Shown here one piece after another: positions 1-11,178 of a stretch of 64,000 bases of DNA. The stretch is from Lineus longissimus (lineage: Eukaryota > Nemertea > Pilidiophora > Heteronemertea > Lineidae). The stretch spans positions 10,476,001-10,540,000 of the forward strand of contig NC_088319.1 of assembly GCF_910592395.1 (NCBI RefSeq). The letters run 5' to 3'. The first letter of the stretch is position 1; the number at the start of each line of letters is the position of its first letter. The notes below the pieces were generated by a model. It searched no databases. It saw nothing but the letters and a program-made list of their open reading frames with translations, and had not been told where the DNA came from. The translations under genes were made by a program, and so were the position numbers.

Positions 1-239
1 AATTGATGAAGGCACTCGTTTTGAACCTGACAACTAGACACTTCCAACAACGCGTTTCTTGACTTACAAATATTTGTGATGAGTCTGAGAGACGGGTGGT
101 ACTTGCAATGCTCTATAACTCGAATCTCCTCTAATGACGTGGACAGTATGACGCTGTGGTCTTTCAACAAGCTTACCACGCGACTTTTTGAAATTAAAGT
201 TTCAATGATGGTAAATGCTAGTTTTTGTCTTTTTCTTTA
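1..239. repeat. 239-bp direct repeat, left copy, flanking the GPCR gene
   Basis: This stretch recurs almost unchanged, in the same orientation, at 3846-4084. I see only a few substitutions between the copies. The match stops at the shared run TCTTTTTCTTTA. The left copy starts at the window edge, so its true left limit is unknown. The pair brackets the intact receptor gene. It may mark a 3.85-kb tandem duplication or a dispersed repeat present twice. Confidence 0.9.
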
Positions 240-2432
240 GTGCGTACTTCTAACGGCAGGCGATTACAATAGTCAGTGTAGTTTAATATGATACTTTATT
301 TTTCAAACATCTTTACATATACAGAATAGTTAACCTCCCAGGGCTGAAGTAAATAGCCCTGGGACAATGGTCAGTCATATACCGCATGCTACATGCATGC
401 GCGAGCGCTGTATCTGGTTACAATTGGCGTGTGTGTGTATGTGTGTTCCTGATCACTGCATGCTAGTTCAGGTTATCTGTCCACAGGGGTTTTTAAAGTG
501 GGGAAAGTGTTTCAATCGTCGCAAATCTGCCAAAAACGAGGAGTTTTCTCTGGTGCCGGCATGGCAGTGGCGTGTGTCATACTAACCTTTACCTGGTGCA
601 ACAGTCGGAAATTACTTTTTGGAGGGGGGAATGGGCACATTTGTGGGGAAACGATATAAATTATATGTAGTGAGCCTCGGCAACAGCCGGAGATTATATT
701 TTCTCGAACCTGACTGACTGACTTCCTGGCTGCCTGAGAGAACGGTCCCACATTTTGGCCGTCTGGACTATTGCAATAGATTTGTAAATAGTTTACAAGT
801 CATCTCCATCAAACGTCTATATATATTATCTCTCTTAATGGTATAATGAACGGCGTACATATCTGGTTAGACCTATATGTCAATGCAGTAAAAAGGAGCG
901 GTGGCAGCTAATTTTATCTATCCTGAACTGCACTGACGCATATTGATAAGATGTTGTTTACAAATGACTTGGTCTCACGCAGTTTTTGACATGTCTGGGA
1001 AAGCGCAAAGTTGTAACGATATGTCGCCTCCGATTCAGGAGAGCACATTGGTTTGATCTATCTTAAACGGATGATTGCGTCTAACAGTATTTAGGACGTT
1101 GTTGCGGCGAAGTACAGACTGACTTATAAGTTAGAGATCAAAAGCTGGTGGGATTTTCATCTTGACCAATGCTGAGAATACTTTATCCGTGAATTTGCCG
1201 AGGTTCGGGGGAAATTTGAACCGAGAATCATATGAAATTTGCATTTGCTCTCTTGACTTCCGGTGAATTATCCCCGATTCTCCTGTAATTCTCCGAAAGT
1301 CTAGTGAAATCTTAGCTGATTTCGCCTGAATCTGCTCTTAGGAGTGCCGAGAGCAAGACGATTTCGATGGTTTATCTCTACCTATGTTGAGTACGCGAAA
1401 TGTACAAATAGACTGAGCGTTTTGGCAAGCGAATGTTTTCTTTCTTAGGTAGCCTATGTTACTCTTTAGACATTTCGAATATCACATCAGCTGATCTAAC
1501 ATGTCATAAGGTCATCGTAAGAACCAATCAGAAATGCCAACATTGGATGATAGGCCAGGCTCGTTATCAAAACAAATGTGTTCATTTCATGGGGTAATGG
1601 TATGTTTGTTAAAGGGAACTGGAACCGCCGAGCGATTTATTCAACTTTTCGACTTTCACCGCCCGAGAAAGTCAAACTTCCAACTTCCTATTCGAGTTCA
1701 GATTTGTAGCTCCGCCCCCAGTGCTCGAGCATGCGCAGTTCAATTTGTTATTATTGAGAATCATGTGAGAATCACGTGAGTCATGCGATCTTTCATTCAT
1801 GAGTTTTCGTAGTAAATTCCATAGTAGTGACGTCACTCAATGATTGACAGCTAGGCGCCATGTTTCATTCATGCCTCGTTCTGATCACCCGATACGCGGG
1901 AAATGAAAACGAGGTCATACGAACTGGCTTGGCGGTTTCAGTTTCCTTCAGTTGACGGACACCAGATTGGCTCTCGTAAATATCTAATCCCATGTCTGAT
2001 CTAAGAACGTATGTACTGGGCCTTGAATGGTCAGTCCAAATAATATATAATAAACAGGGTTTCTGGACACTGTTACACAATCATTTCATACGAACATTCG
2101 GCCATAACACTTCTTGCAACGCTCGTTTGGTAACTCGTTGACTTCCATCTCCATCAGCATTCAAAACCATGGTGCATACATGTACCTATAAGTATATAGA
2201 AGACACCTAGATTTGCGGTAACTTCTTTGTAAATTTCTACTACATATACGCTTCCATTAGAGGATTTCGACGTATACAGGCTGATGCCCTCATTTGCTTA
2301 TATGCTATAGTTTATATCATAGTTTATAATTTAATCATATTATTAATTGTTACTTTGATATTTTGGTTTTGACATGAATTTATCAAAATTACGAAAAGCC
2401 TACACTGTCATGTCTATTTATGTCTGCAATTT
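240..2432. other. Intergenic, no gene seen
   Basis: No open frame here has recognisable content or a convincing start. Small items only: a 10-bp piece matching the 3' end of the TTAA family (GAACGGCGTA at 848-857), and a CRE-like palindrome GTGACGTCAC at 1827-1836 with no gene next to it. Confidence 0.6.
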
Positions 2433-2438
2433 TTTATT
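2433..2438 (-). terminator. Polyadenylation signal of the GPCR gene
   Basis: AATAAA on the minus strand lies 24 nt beyond the TAA stop of the receptor gene. It is the nearest canonical poly(A) hexamer. This would give a very short 3' UTR, so a more distal site is also possible. Confidence 0.45.
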
Positions 2439-2461
2439 CACAAATATCTAACTCACCATGG

Positions 2462-3469
2462 TTAGTTCCCGCGTTCTTCATCATTTGATTTGCATCCGCA
2501 GAATAGAAAGTTAACGTCATCCTTAAAGTACTTCAATGTACACAAGTAGATGATGAAATTAACTGCATAATTGAAAACGATGAAATTAGAGATTGCGATG
2601 GACCATTCGTAAAGGTATATGGGGTCGCCCATAATCAAACTAAGCCAGCGAAATATAACATACGGGGCCATTGAAAAGAAATATACCGAAGAAACGATGA
2701 GCAGATTTTTGACCAGTCTTCTCTGAAGTACTTCAGTCTTGGAATCTTTAGCAACGTGCTTATTATTGCTTGCTCGGACAACTCCAGCTACAATCAGGGT
2801 GTTGATGATGAAGACCATACAGACAGGTGCAGCCATATTGGTGTTAAATAGCCAATAATAGAAGGACTCAAATATCCAGGTTGGAAGAATGCCCTGCTCT
2901 TTCGAACATAACCGCCTGGTAATGCCTTGGATTGTCATCGTGGACGACACATAAGTCAAAAACGCTGGGCAGTAAAACGTAAAAGAGATTAACAGAAGGA
3001 TAACGAGAATGATATTCCGCCGTTGACTGTTGAAGAGACCCGCTGCCACCTTAAGAGGATACCAAACAGCTACACAGCGTTCTATACTGTACACGATGAT
3101 GATGTACGCCGACATAAACACAAAACAATTCCAAACGAAGATTCGGAGCTGACAACCAATATCTGTGGCGCCAGACGCGATGTTGATTTCTCCGTTTGTG
3201 ACGTAAAATAAACCATTATGAAGCCAGGTCTGAAAACTCATGATCAGGTTCCCGGTATCTGACACAGCCAAAGACACTAGGTACACGCTTGCTGCCGTGT
3301 TCCTCCTTCTCTGCCTTATGAAGATAATAATGGAGAGCATGTTGCCGACGAACCCAAAGATTATGACCACCAGCATTAAGTAGGCCCCAAAGAAGGTGTT
3401 GAGGAGTCCCAAAAAAGTCGGTTCTTTTTCTGACACCTCGACTTCGGTCGTGGTTTGGAAAAGGTCCAT
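2462..3469 (-). CDS. Class A (rhodopsin-like) GPCR, single exon, probably a peptide-type receptor
   Basis: A 335-residue seven-helix receptor for the plasma membrane, expected to couple to heterotrimeric G proteins. It has GN in TM1 (N43), LAVSD in TM2 (D71), the TM3 cysteine C106 paired with C188 in the second extracellular loop, and ERC at 130-132 in place of DRY. TM6 has the proline P269. TM7 has NFIIY at 304-308, so the usual NPxxY proline is replaced by Phe. CGC at 324-326 is a likely palmitoylation site. The start is an ATG giving MDLFQTTTEV, and the same start is kept in the broken paralogue at 7477. The length is normal for the class and no intron is needed. The ligand cannot be read from sequence. 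The TM7 variant resembles invertebrate FMRFamide-receptor and GPR139-like families, which is inference. It is flanked by direct repeats and by a degraded inverted second copy, so the locus has been locally rearranged. Confidence 0.93.
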   Translation of the reverse strand: MDLFQTTTEVEVSEKEPTFLGLLNTFFGAYLMLVVIIFGFVGNMLSIIIFIRQRRRNTAASVYLVSLAVSDTGNLIMSFQTWLHNGLFYVTNGEINIASGATDIGCQLRIFVWNCFVFMSAYIIIVYSIERCVAVWYPLKVAAGLFNSQRRNIILVILLLISFTFYCPAFLTYVSSTMTIQGITRRLCSKEQGILPTWIFESFYYWLFNTNMAAPVCMVFIINTLIVAGVVRASNNKHVAKDSKTEVLQRRLVKNLLIVSSVYFFSMAPYVIFRWLSLIMGDPIYLYEWSIAISNFIVFNYAVNFIIYLCTLKYFKDDVNFLFCGCKSNDEERGN

Positions 3470-3690
3470 CGCTCTATTGCCGCTGTAACTAAATTGTTTG
3501 TGGAGCTTTTGGACTAGCTTGATATCTTTTCGAGGCCTTTAAAACATGATAACGTTTTTGTTTATGTTCGGCACGCGTCTCAAAAGTATCTGAATGAGAA
3601 TCAACCAAAAGATCATTTCAAGTCTTCGGCGTCAACATACGAAAAAGAATACGACACACGTTTGGCTGACTGCGCAGTTATCGTGACGGT
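3470..3690 (-). promoter_or_regulatory. 5' flank of the GPCR, conserved with the broken copy
   Basis: The roughly 220 bp upstream of the receptor ATG aligns with 7478-7700, upstream of the N-terminal pseudogene fragment, with small indels. The duplication therefore included upstream DNA and not just coding sequence, which argues against a retrocopy. I see no clear TATA box. Promoter function is inferred from position. Confidence 0.5.
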
Positions 3691-3845
3691 ACACACCGAA
3701 TTGTCCGTTTGTCTTCCCAGCTGTCAGTTTCATGAGAATCACTATTGGACAAGGTGCCGATTATGATCGAATACGTTGCTTACAATGTGGCTTTGCGATT
3801 CCTCGATGCAGTCTCCTATATGACGTGAGTGTCCAAACCAATTAT

Positions 3846-4084
3846 AATTGATGAAGGCACTCGTTTTGAACCTGACAACTAGACACTTCCAACAACGCGT
3901 TTCTTGACTTACAAATATTTGTGATGAGTCTCAGAGACGGGTGGTACTTGCAATGCTCTATAACTCGAATCTCCTCTAATGACGTGGACAGTGTGACGCT
4001 GTGGTCTTTCAACAAGCTTACCGCGCGACTCTTTGAAACTAGAGTTTCAATGATGGTAAATGCTAGTTTTTGTCTTTTTCTTTA
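3846..4084. repeat. 239-bp direct repeat, right copy
   Basis: Second copy of the sequence at 1-239, offset by 3845 bp. It diverges after TCTTTTTCTTTA. It lies upstream of the receptor gene, relative to the gene's minus-strand orientation. Confidence 0.9.
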
Positions 4085-4225
4085 AATTACACGAAATAAT
4101 AGAACCGGGCAAACGATTTAACGAAACCTGACTTCCAAGATCGATATTACTTCGCTTGATTGGCGGTGTAATTCGAAACTGTCGAAACGACCCGGGAACA
4201 CAAAATTGAAAGTGTGTGAGAGTTT

Positions 4226-4398
4226 GAATGAAGTCAGTGTTTAATCCGTGTATACATATGTTTTATTGTGTAAGATCGGCAGATGCGTGATTCAAAATTT
4301 AATTTTGAAATCTTTAAGTATAAAAGGTTAAGGAAATGGATGATACCATTGCGTGACTTTGTTGCTTCTTCTGTCAAATTTGGTATATGATGATGGAA
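4226..4398. repeat. 173-bp inverted repeat, left arm
   Basis: The reverse complement of this stretch is found at 8163-8335. Shared blocks include TTAATCCGTGTATACATATG-like and GCAGATGCGTGATTCAA-like segments and the GCGTGACTT...TTCTGTCAAA end. The arms contain several substitutions and small indels. Together they enclose both fragments of the broken receptor copy and the THAP gene. Confidence 0.8.
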
Positions 4399-4713
4399 AA
4401 AAAATTAAGGGTAATTCAATGATGATAAAATACACCGACTTTGCGTTACCGTCCTACATGTGCGTGTATTATAAAAGCTGAACGAGCGCGTGCATTTCTG
4501 CGTGTGTACGTGAGCCAACTAATAATCAGTGTGGGCTCCGTTAACTGTGATAAATGTGAATATTTGTAATAAAAATAAATGAATAATATAAGGTTACGCT
4601 TAAGGACTTGTACATTAAATGCCGGTGTACATGACTGTTGTATACGGATAATACGCATACCAAAAAATGAGGTATGAACCATGGTTGGTTCGTGGTATTG
4701 TTAGTGGCCGATT

Positions 4714-4861
4714 CTGGAGAAATCAACATCGCGTCTGGCGCCACAGATAGTGGTTGTCAGCTCCGAATCTTCGTTTGGAATTATTTTGTGTTTATGTCAG
4801 GGTACATCATCATCGCTAACAGTATAGAACGCTGTGTAGCGGTTTGGCATCCTCTTAAAGA
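4714..4861 (+). pseudogene. GPCR fragment, TM2-TM3 region (plus strand)
   Basis: The plus strand encodes about 48 residues matching positions 93-140 of the intact receptor. They run from the GEINIASG loop through the TM3 cysteine and ERC motif to the PLK of the second intracellular loop. Substitutions include I104S, C115Y, A121G and Y137H. Homology stops abruptly at codon 140, and nothing upstream encodes TM1. The orientation is opposite to both the intact gene and the N-terminal fragment at 7230-7477. Confidence 0.85.
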
Positions 4862-6129
4862 GATACCACTACGCTTAAAATATACATATTTTTTATATTA
4901 TAAATGTGTTTGTAGTACTTCTCTAATAAAGTTAATGTGAAAATAATGTTATCCAGGTTCACCACAATTAAATAATGGCCATTTATAATCACTGATATTA
5001 CTCTCAAAACATCGTCTGCTAAATGCAAATCCTAAAATAAACACTGCGCGCCACCACCGGTGGTGACGTAAAAAGACGTGCCAGTGTTGTTTCGATAGCA
5101 ACTCCATGCGTGTTTTGACAGCTGCGATAAGCCTGCTGTAAGTGCAGGAAACTAGAACAATGGTATCCTGGGCCAATCTATACTATAATGCGCGTTGTGG
5201 CCGCTAAAAAGGAGGCGATTTTTGTTTCAAAATTGGGCCTCGGAAATGCGTCGAATTCTTGCAACTTTTGGCTTCGTAGGTGTGGATCATAAGTAAGAGT
5301 GTCACTGAGGGTGTCATACGTCGAATATCTTCGTGGTTTTAGAATAAATAACAACTTTTCAGAGAGCACGTCGACTGGAGAGCTCCGCTCATTCTCAAAA
5401 GCATACACAAACTTCACGCATATTCTCCCTGCCACATCAGTATTAGCTTCCAGCACGTATGTAGTGCTATACAACCTGGTCCATGGTGCAGGGTATTAGC
5501 AGGGAGATTAATGATTAGCCTATTCTATTTTAGTTCTATTCGAGAAACACTGACCGGAGTGATAAGGCAAATTCTGCAGGGTGGCCTACCGGAACATGCA
5601 GTCAGGGTATCAATAAACAGTTATGCCAGGATGGACAAAATATGTACAGTGGCCAGCGCTTGCTCTTTGTTTTATTCTTTACTGACTGATGTTGTCAGTT
5701 TGAATTGCGTTCTGCATCTCTCCATGCACCTGGCTTTGGTCCGACAGTGGCATTGGGTACGGGAGTGGGTAGGTGATATGCCTAATATGTGAGGGCCTTA
5801 TTTGGAACAGGACCTGCTGTCACTGGTCTCAATGCATTGTGCAAAATAGCATACTCCAATCAATCTATTGGGGGTTGCATGTAGATAGCAGCAATAAGTC
5901 CCTAAATGCAGTTAATTTCGTGTTTAACCTTTAATAAAACTTCAGTAACGTTAGAAATTTAATGTAGCTCAATCATCGTGCCCATTTAACTAATGTATAT
6001 TACATTTCAACTTTGCCCGCTCCATGGGTATATGCTAGTATATATAAATAACCTAAGCATGGTTAGCCTCAGACGAGTTCAAGATTGGAAACAGCTATCA
6101 TCAGCAGTAGATTACACATATTTTGAAAA
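4862..6129. other. Spacer with an unassigned minus-strand open frame
   Basis: No recognised gene. A minus-strand frame is open for about 98 codons (5474 to 5178) but has no ATG, so it could at most be an internal exon or transposon remnant. Its composition (ANTDVAGRICVKFVY, FILKPRRYSTYDTLSD) looks protein-like, but I cannot assign it to a family. A 14-bp perfect palindrome, CACCACCGGTGGTG, lies at 5052-5065. Confidence 0.35.
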
Positions 6130-7251
6130 ATGGAAAATATTTCCAGCGATTCCGACGAAACAGATCAGCCACCTCGGCGTAAGAAGCAAGCCGGGAAACG
6201 TATAAGAAAACGCAAAAATCAAGGAAAACGATGTGCTGTGTATGGAAGCGGAAATACAACTGAAAATAGCACTGACGTTGGTATTCTAACTCCAGGAGTT
6301 GGGGTCTTCTCATTTCCAAATCCAAATAAAAACCCGGAGCTCTATGCGGCATGGGCCCGAGTTGTGAACTCCACAAGAGCCGACTTCGTGCACGGCGAAA
6401 ACTCTTCGTTCGTGTGTTCCGATCATTTCGAAGACAACGTGACAAACCGCTTCAAAATAAACATGATGAGGAAGATGCGACCGGAAAAGAAATTCAATTG
6501 GTCACGTACAGACGATGCGATCCCATCTATGTCCAGACTGCCAGCCCGACCAACTCATGGAACGCCTGCGACTTCCACGTTTTCTCTCCAGTCTCCCGCC
6601 GGCGCCACTCCTCCCGGTACTAGTACGGCTACCCAGCATGATTTTACTACGCCGAAACCTGAGCGAAGCCTCATAGTAAAGAAACGAAGGCAAACGGTAA
6701 TTTTCTTCCTTTTTTTCGCCCCTGTCACCACGTGCATTCAACACCACGCACATCTCCCGTTGCCATGGTAATACATGTTATGTCGAGTGAATGTACGCTG
6801 TAGGCCTATAGCTGCAGCTCGGACCAGTGTGAGCTGAGCGACTGAAACCAGTTGGGTGTCTATCACTTACTGACTTGGATCCCCACTTCGAATGGTGCAT
6901 CAGAATTCATGGTCGTCAGCATTTTACACTTGAAGAGAACCCTTTCTATTATGATGTGATGAATTACTCTGATGATGCAGTGTCTGGTCATTACTTATGT
7001 AATATGCAATGTACATAGAAGCCCCATCTATTCCATGGTCTAGCTTGATCTCCAGTCATTTGGTGTCATCTTCACCAACTGTATTGCGGCCAGAGGTATC
7101 CAGTAGTATGTTATTTTGTTGCAATATAACACTACCATTTTATTTGGTTTTCCAGTTACTAAAAGAAGCTTTAGAAGAATTTGCTGCCATGGCAGACCCT
7201 GAACCTGAGCCTGAGGCAGGTCTTTCTTCAGCCAGGTCTGAAAACTCATGA
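6130..7251 (+). CDS. THAP-domain zinc-finger protein, two exons (6130-6696 and 7156-7251)
   Basis: THAP domains bind DNA through a C2CH zinc site and occur in transcription regulators and in transposases of several DNA transposons. Exon 1 starts at AAAAATGG (good Kozak) and encodes an acidic then very basic head (RRKKQAGKRIRKRKNQGKR, 16-34). The THAP core follows, with CAVYGS at 35-40, W75, CSDHF at 96-100 and the AIPS motif at 130-133. A Ser/Thr/Pro-rich linker comes next. A donor, ACG|GTAATT, ends exon 1 at 6696 in phase 0. An acceptor, GGTTTTCCAG, opens exon 2 at 7156, adding LLKEALEEFAAMADPEPEPEAG and a short end, 220 residues in all. The second zinc ligand is Ser40 (AGC, one base from TGC), so the finger may be defective. 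The last codons and the TGA lie in sequence antisense to the GPCR fragment, so the 3' end is probably truncated by rearrangement. The splicing is inferred. Confidence 0.6.
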
Positions 7252-7477
7252 TCAGGTTCCCGGTATCTGACACAGCCAACGACACTAGATACATGCTTGC
7301 TGCCGTGTTCCCCCTTCTCTTCCTTACGAAGATAATAATGGAGAGCATGTTTCCAACGAACCCAAAGATTATGACCACCAGCATTAAGTAGGCCCCAAAG
7401 AACCTTTTGAGGAGTCCCAGAAATGACGATGTGTTTTCTGATACCTCGACTTCGGTCGTGGTTTGGAAAAGGTCCAT
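7230..7477 (-). pseudogene. GPCR N-terminal fragment (TM1-TM2)
   Basis: It begins with the same ATG and MDLFQTTTEVEVSE as the intact receptor and follows it to SFQTWL at about residue 83, with about ten substitutions. Homology then breaks into unrelated sequence and the frame stops further on. TM3 to TM7 are absent. The roughly 220 bp upstream also match the 5' flank of the intact gene. With the plus-strand piece at 4714-4861, it accounts for codons 1-83 and 93-140 of a second receptor copy, split and in opposite orientations. Confidence 0.88.
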
Positions 7478-7700
7478 CGCTCTATTGCCGCTGTAACTAA
7501 ATTATTTGTAGAGCTATTGGACCAGGTTTATATTTCATCTTTTGAAAACTTCGTTTATGTAACACGCGTCTCAAAGTATCTGAATAAGAATCAACAAAAA
7601 GATCGTTTCAAAGTCTGCGGCGTCCACATACGAAAAAGAATTAGACACACGTTTGGCTGTCTGCACAATTATTGTGACAGTACATGCCGAATCGTCCCCC

Positions 7701-8162
7701 AAGCCGACACTTTTGTACCGCCGTTTTACATACATATGACTTTTTTTATGGGTTGCATTACCACCCTGTATTCAGTTTTATTTTGGACATTTTAGGGTTC
7801 TCTTGATGCTATTGCTTCATTCCAGGTGGTCTCACCAGAGTCTCCCGTTAAAACTTGGTCTCACGGCAGCTTCCTTGACGGGGATTTAACGCCATCTGTT
7901 GGTGATAATTATGTTGCTGGCCATCTTGACAGTTTCGATGCCCGGGCAGTTAGCCGGAATCAGCTAGGACAAACTGCGGGGGGGGGGGAGTTTATCCTGG
8001 AACAGGCAAAAGCTAAAGTCTTTCCGACCAATATCTTTAAGTGTGTCTCAAAATGGCTGAAGTGTGGAACTCTATTATACTATCACTTCCAGACGAATAT
8101 ACCATAAGTGCAAAAGTTGAAAATTATCTCGAAGGGATTCCGTTGGAACACCCTTGATGTTT
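7701..8162. other. Spacer, no gene seen
   Basis: Between the conserved receptor 5' flank and the right inverted-repeat arm. It holds a G homopolymer of about ten bases near 7979-7988. No frame is worth calling. Confidence 0.5.
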
Positions 8163-8335
8163 CGTTTTCTCATCATAAACCCATTTTGACAGAAGACGCA
8201 ACGAAGTCACGCAATGCTTAACCTTTTATATCAGAAGATTTTCATTTTCAAGATTTTCAGAAAATTGAATCACGCATCTGCTTATCTTACGCAATAAAAC
8301 ATATACATACACGGATTAGACATTGCACTTCATTC
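8163..8335. repeat. 173-bp inverted repeat, right arm
   Basis: Reverse-complement partner of 4226-4398. On the minus strand the order is this arm, then the receptor 5' flank, then the receptor N-terminal fragment. On the plus strand the left arm is likewise followed by a receptor fragment. This fits an inverted duplication of a repeat-plus-receptor block with later deletions in each copy. Confidence 0.8.
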
Positions 8336-9290
8336 CAGCGGCTAGACGATAAAATCCAACACGCTGTTCATCAAATCATTTGGAGCAGCTTGCACCGCCG
8401 ATCACGCGAAGTATATCGAGTATTCATCCTCCAAGGCGAGATGAGCGTTTGGTGGCCTTTATTACAAAAGCCAATTCTTTGATGACATTATCATATCCCA
8501 CCAAACGAGGGTCGGACAACACATTCCGATAGATACTGAGCACTCTTATTAGATTTTGGTGACGAGCTATACTTGCGTACTGGATACGACTATTAAATGC
8601 GGCTCTTCCTGAGAAACTGACCGCATATTCAGTGAAAGCACGCTGACATAACCGGTTGCATTTCCGTTTCCGAAAAGCACTCTTCTGTCAATTACTTTCT
8701 AAATTTGAACGACTCTCAGCAGATGACGTGATTTGAAAAGAAGAAAACAGTACATTATACATGTATTTTTCATTTAGTTGGCAGTTGCTTATCTAATCGC
8801 ACTTGTGATAATGGATCCGAAAAGAAATTGCATTTCCTTTTTTTCGTGTAATGTTACATAATTACCCAGACACAGTCATACAGCCAGTCATATTGGAGTG
8901 TCAAACACGCACATCTACGCTGATTGTGATACATTTCTGTTATCTTATACTGTTGTAAGCCGGCCTGCTTTTCCCCCAATGCGGTATAAGAAATTAACGA
9001 CGATTAGCAAAAGCTGTTCGGAATACATTCCATACAAGAAGAAAATGGTCGTTTCTTAAAATATGACGTGGCAGTTATGGACAATAGATAGACGATCTCG
9101 ACGGAATATCGTGACAAAGAATTATGGTCATGATTATCGCCTACGCGTGATGCGGTTTTCACAAAGAAGAAAAATGTGTCATTGTGGAGTGCTAACACCA
9201 CGATGTGAGAAGTGATGAGCAGTATACTTCAGATGACTGTCAGGCCGCGGCTGATCCATATTTCATTGTAGTGGAGTGAATGGTCAGTCC
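8336..9290. other. Intergenic, no gene seen
   Basis: AT-rich DNA with only short frames of random length, and no repeat family that I can define. Confidence 0.5.
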
Positions 9291-9531
9291 TTAAAGGGGT
9301 ACGCCGTTCATAATTACTGGTGGTCCAGGAAAATAGAAATGCAGTTAAATACAATGTCATAGTGCAGTTATCATACATACGAATTCGCTGAAACTTGGTA
9401 CACATAGTATTTCTATACCTGTCTACACAGCGGCATTGTCGAAATTTATATCTGGTTGGCATTTACGCTATCTAAAATGTCCAACTTCAATTACAAATTT
9501 CGAATATTTAACGAACGGCGTAGGCCATTAA
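9291..9531. mobile_element. TTAA-type MITE, family 1 (241 bp)
   Basis: It starts TTAAAGGGGTACGCCGTTC and ends GAACGGCGTAGGCCATTAA, giving imperfect 18-19-bp terminal inverted repeats with TTAA at the ends. The interior shares GGAAAATAGAAATGCAGTT, GCTGAAACTTG and CGGCAT/ATGTTGAAATTTA blocks with the copies at 11179, 27576, 31628 and 31978. TTAA ends are typical of piggyBac- or Kolobok-mobilised non-autonomous elements. No coding capacity. Confidence 0.8.
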
Positions 9532-11178
9532 GAGCGATGATATACTAGGTGACACAAAAAAGATTGTATACTTTTGATCTTGAATAACTCACAAAATAAT
9601 GTACATTTTAAAGATTTTCACCAAATTTCTGACACATATGTACATGTAGCTGAGGTCAAGATGTGTGGTTTTCGGTTGGTCTGGTTGTATTATCTGAATT
9701 AAGTTACATGTATTACGCGAGACATCTGTAGCTTAGCAGATTTATTGGCCTGCACGGTATTAGGTGGTGCAATTATAGTAGACTCATCATTGTACACTGA
9801 TGTGCCACCAGCATTTTCAGCATTGTAAGGGCTTGTACTTAGGCTATAAGTATACCACTTTACCTGACACGTGTCATTATTAATATATCACATTCAAGTG
9901 CACATGTATATGATATGCAGCATCTTTCATGCAGTTGAGACAATACCACCTATGAATATTCATAGGTTGGAGGGTCGAGGCCTATCAATTAGACGAGTGC
10001 ATGTTTTTAACTCTCAAGTACATATTTGGAGAGGTATTGAAAAAATATTTGCTGTGGCAAGTCTACAGATATAAAGAAATTATTTGATGAAAAAATTACA
10101 TGTAATTTCGAATTTTGCTAATTTGGTAATAGGGGGCGTGTTTTGAGATTTTTCTGCCAGTTGGCTGTAAAGAGTGGAAATATCAATGTCTGTCTAATTT
10201 GTCGATTATCAAAAAATTTCCGTGGTCAACTACCAGTTTACTTTTCACCATTTACTTGCCCGACTGTCCAGAATATCATATCAAAATTTCAGATTCACAA
10301 CCCCGCGCAGTATTTGATGCGTCGCGGTCAAACATTGACAATTGAACTGCTAAGGCTTAAAAAATCAATGGTGATCTTGCCTCAGTTCCCAGAGCACTTT
10401 GATCTTCTCCAGACCCGTGTTGTGATATTCCTTAGTAATACAACTATGAAAACTATGACACGGGATGTAACCATCACATCTAACAATGAGGGATAGTGAT
10501 GTTAATGAGGAACGAAAAAGAATTTTGCTTGCATGAAAACATAAAAAAATGAGAAATAATGTGCTAAATTCTCACTAATGGTTTTAGCCAGTAATGCGAG
10601 GCGGCAGCATTCGACATACCTCGTGAATTTCAGGCAGGCTTATTGATTCACCCCATTCTAGTGCATTGTTTATTGCAGTTGAATGTTTTTTCATATATCC
10701 TGTTAGGAAAAGTTACGGTCCTGCTGGAAGCCATTTTGTAAGAAAACCAACATATTTCATGCCCAAGTTTTCCCTTTATAATCTCCGACATTTATGACAT
10801 GGTCCCGAGACTGCTTTACCTTGTGACTTTCATAAGCGCAATTCTGGACCAACTCCTGAAATGTACATGTATATGTATGTAATATGTATCTGGTGATGAT
10901 GAAATTGCCGATTAACACATGTGAATGTTCTTTCTACTGCCTTTGTTGACGATAGTTGCCAAACACAATAAAGATTGCCCCGACAATAAAATGATACATT
11001 AGCAAATTGTTATTGCGAAACACCACAACGGCTATACCAATGTTGTGGAAATCTTGGTATTCTTATCTGATGGATCCCTACGCGGAGAAGAAACTTGTTA
11101 TCTAAAGTAATCATAATGTACACGTATACTTTTCTCATCACTTGATTGAATCGCTGATAGGAAAATGACCTTGTTCTT
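9532..11178. other. Intergenic with a 20-bp palindrome, no gene seen
   Basis: A perfect 20-bp palindrome, ACCTATGAATATTCATAGGT, lies at 9948-9967. An open frame at about 10143-10496 (roughly 117 codons) begins with TTG, not ATG, and shows no motif, so I do not call it a gene. Confidence 0.5.

Noticed and set aside
3023-3211. Plus-strand frame inside the GPCR gene
   Set aside because: Antisense shadow of the receptor.
1-4084. LTR retrotransposon around the GPCR
   Set aside because: The flanking 239-bp repeats lack TG...CA ends, a primer-binding site, a polypurine tract and gag or pol sequence between them.
9948-9967. 20-bp perfect palindrome ACCTATGAATATTCATAGGT
   Set aside because: Real, but isolated, with no repeat, gene or conserved copy next to it. 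Not enough to propose a function.
10143-10496. 117-codon plus-strand frame
   Set aside because: Starts with TTG and has no recognisable content.
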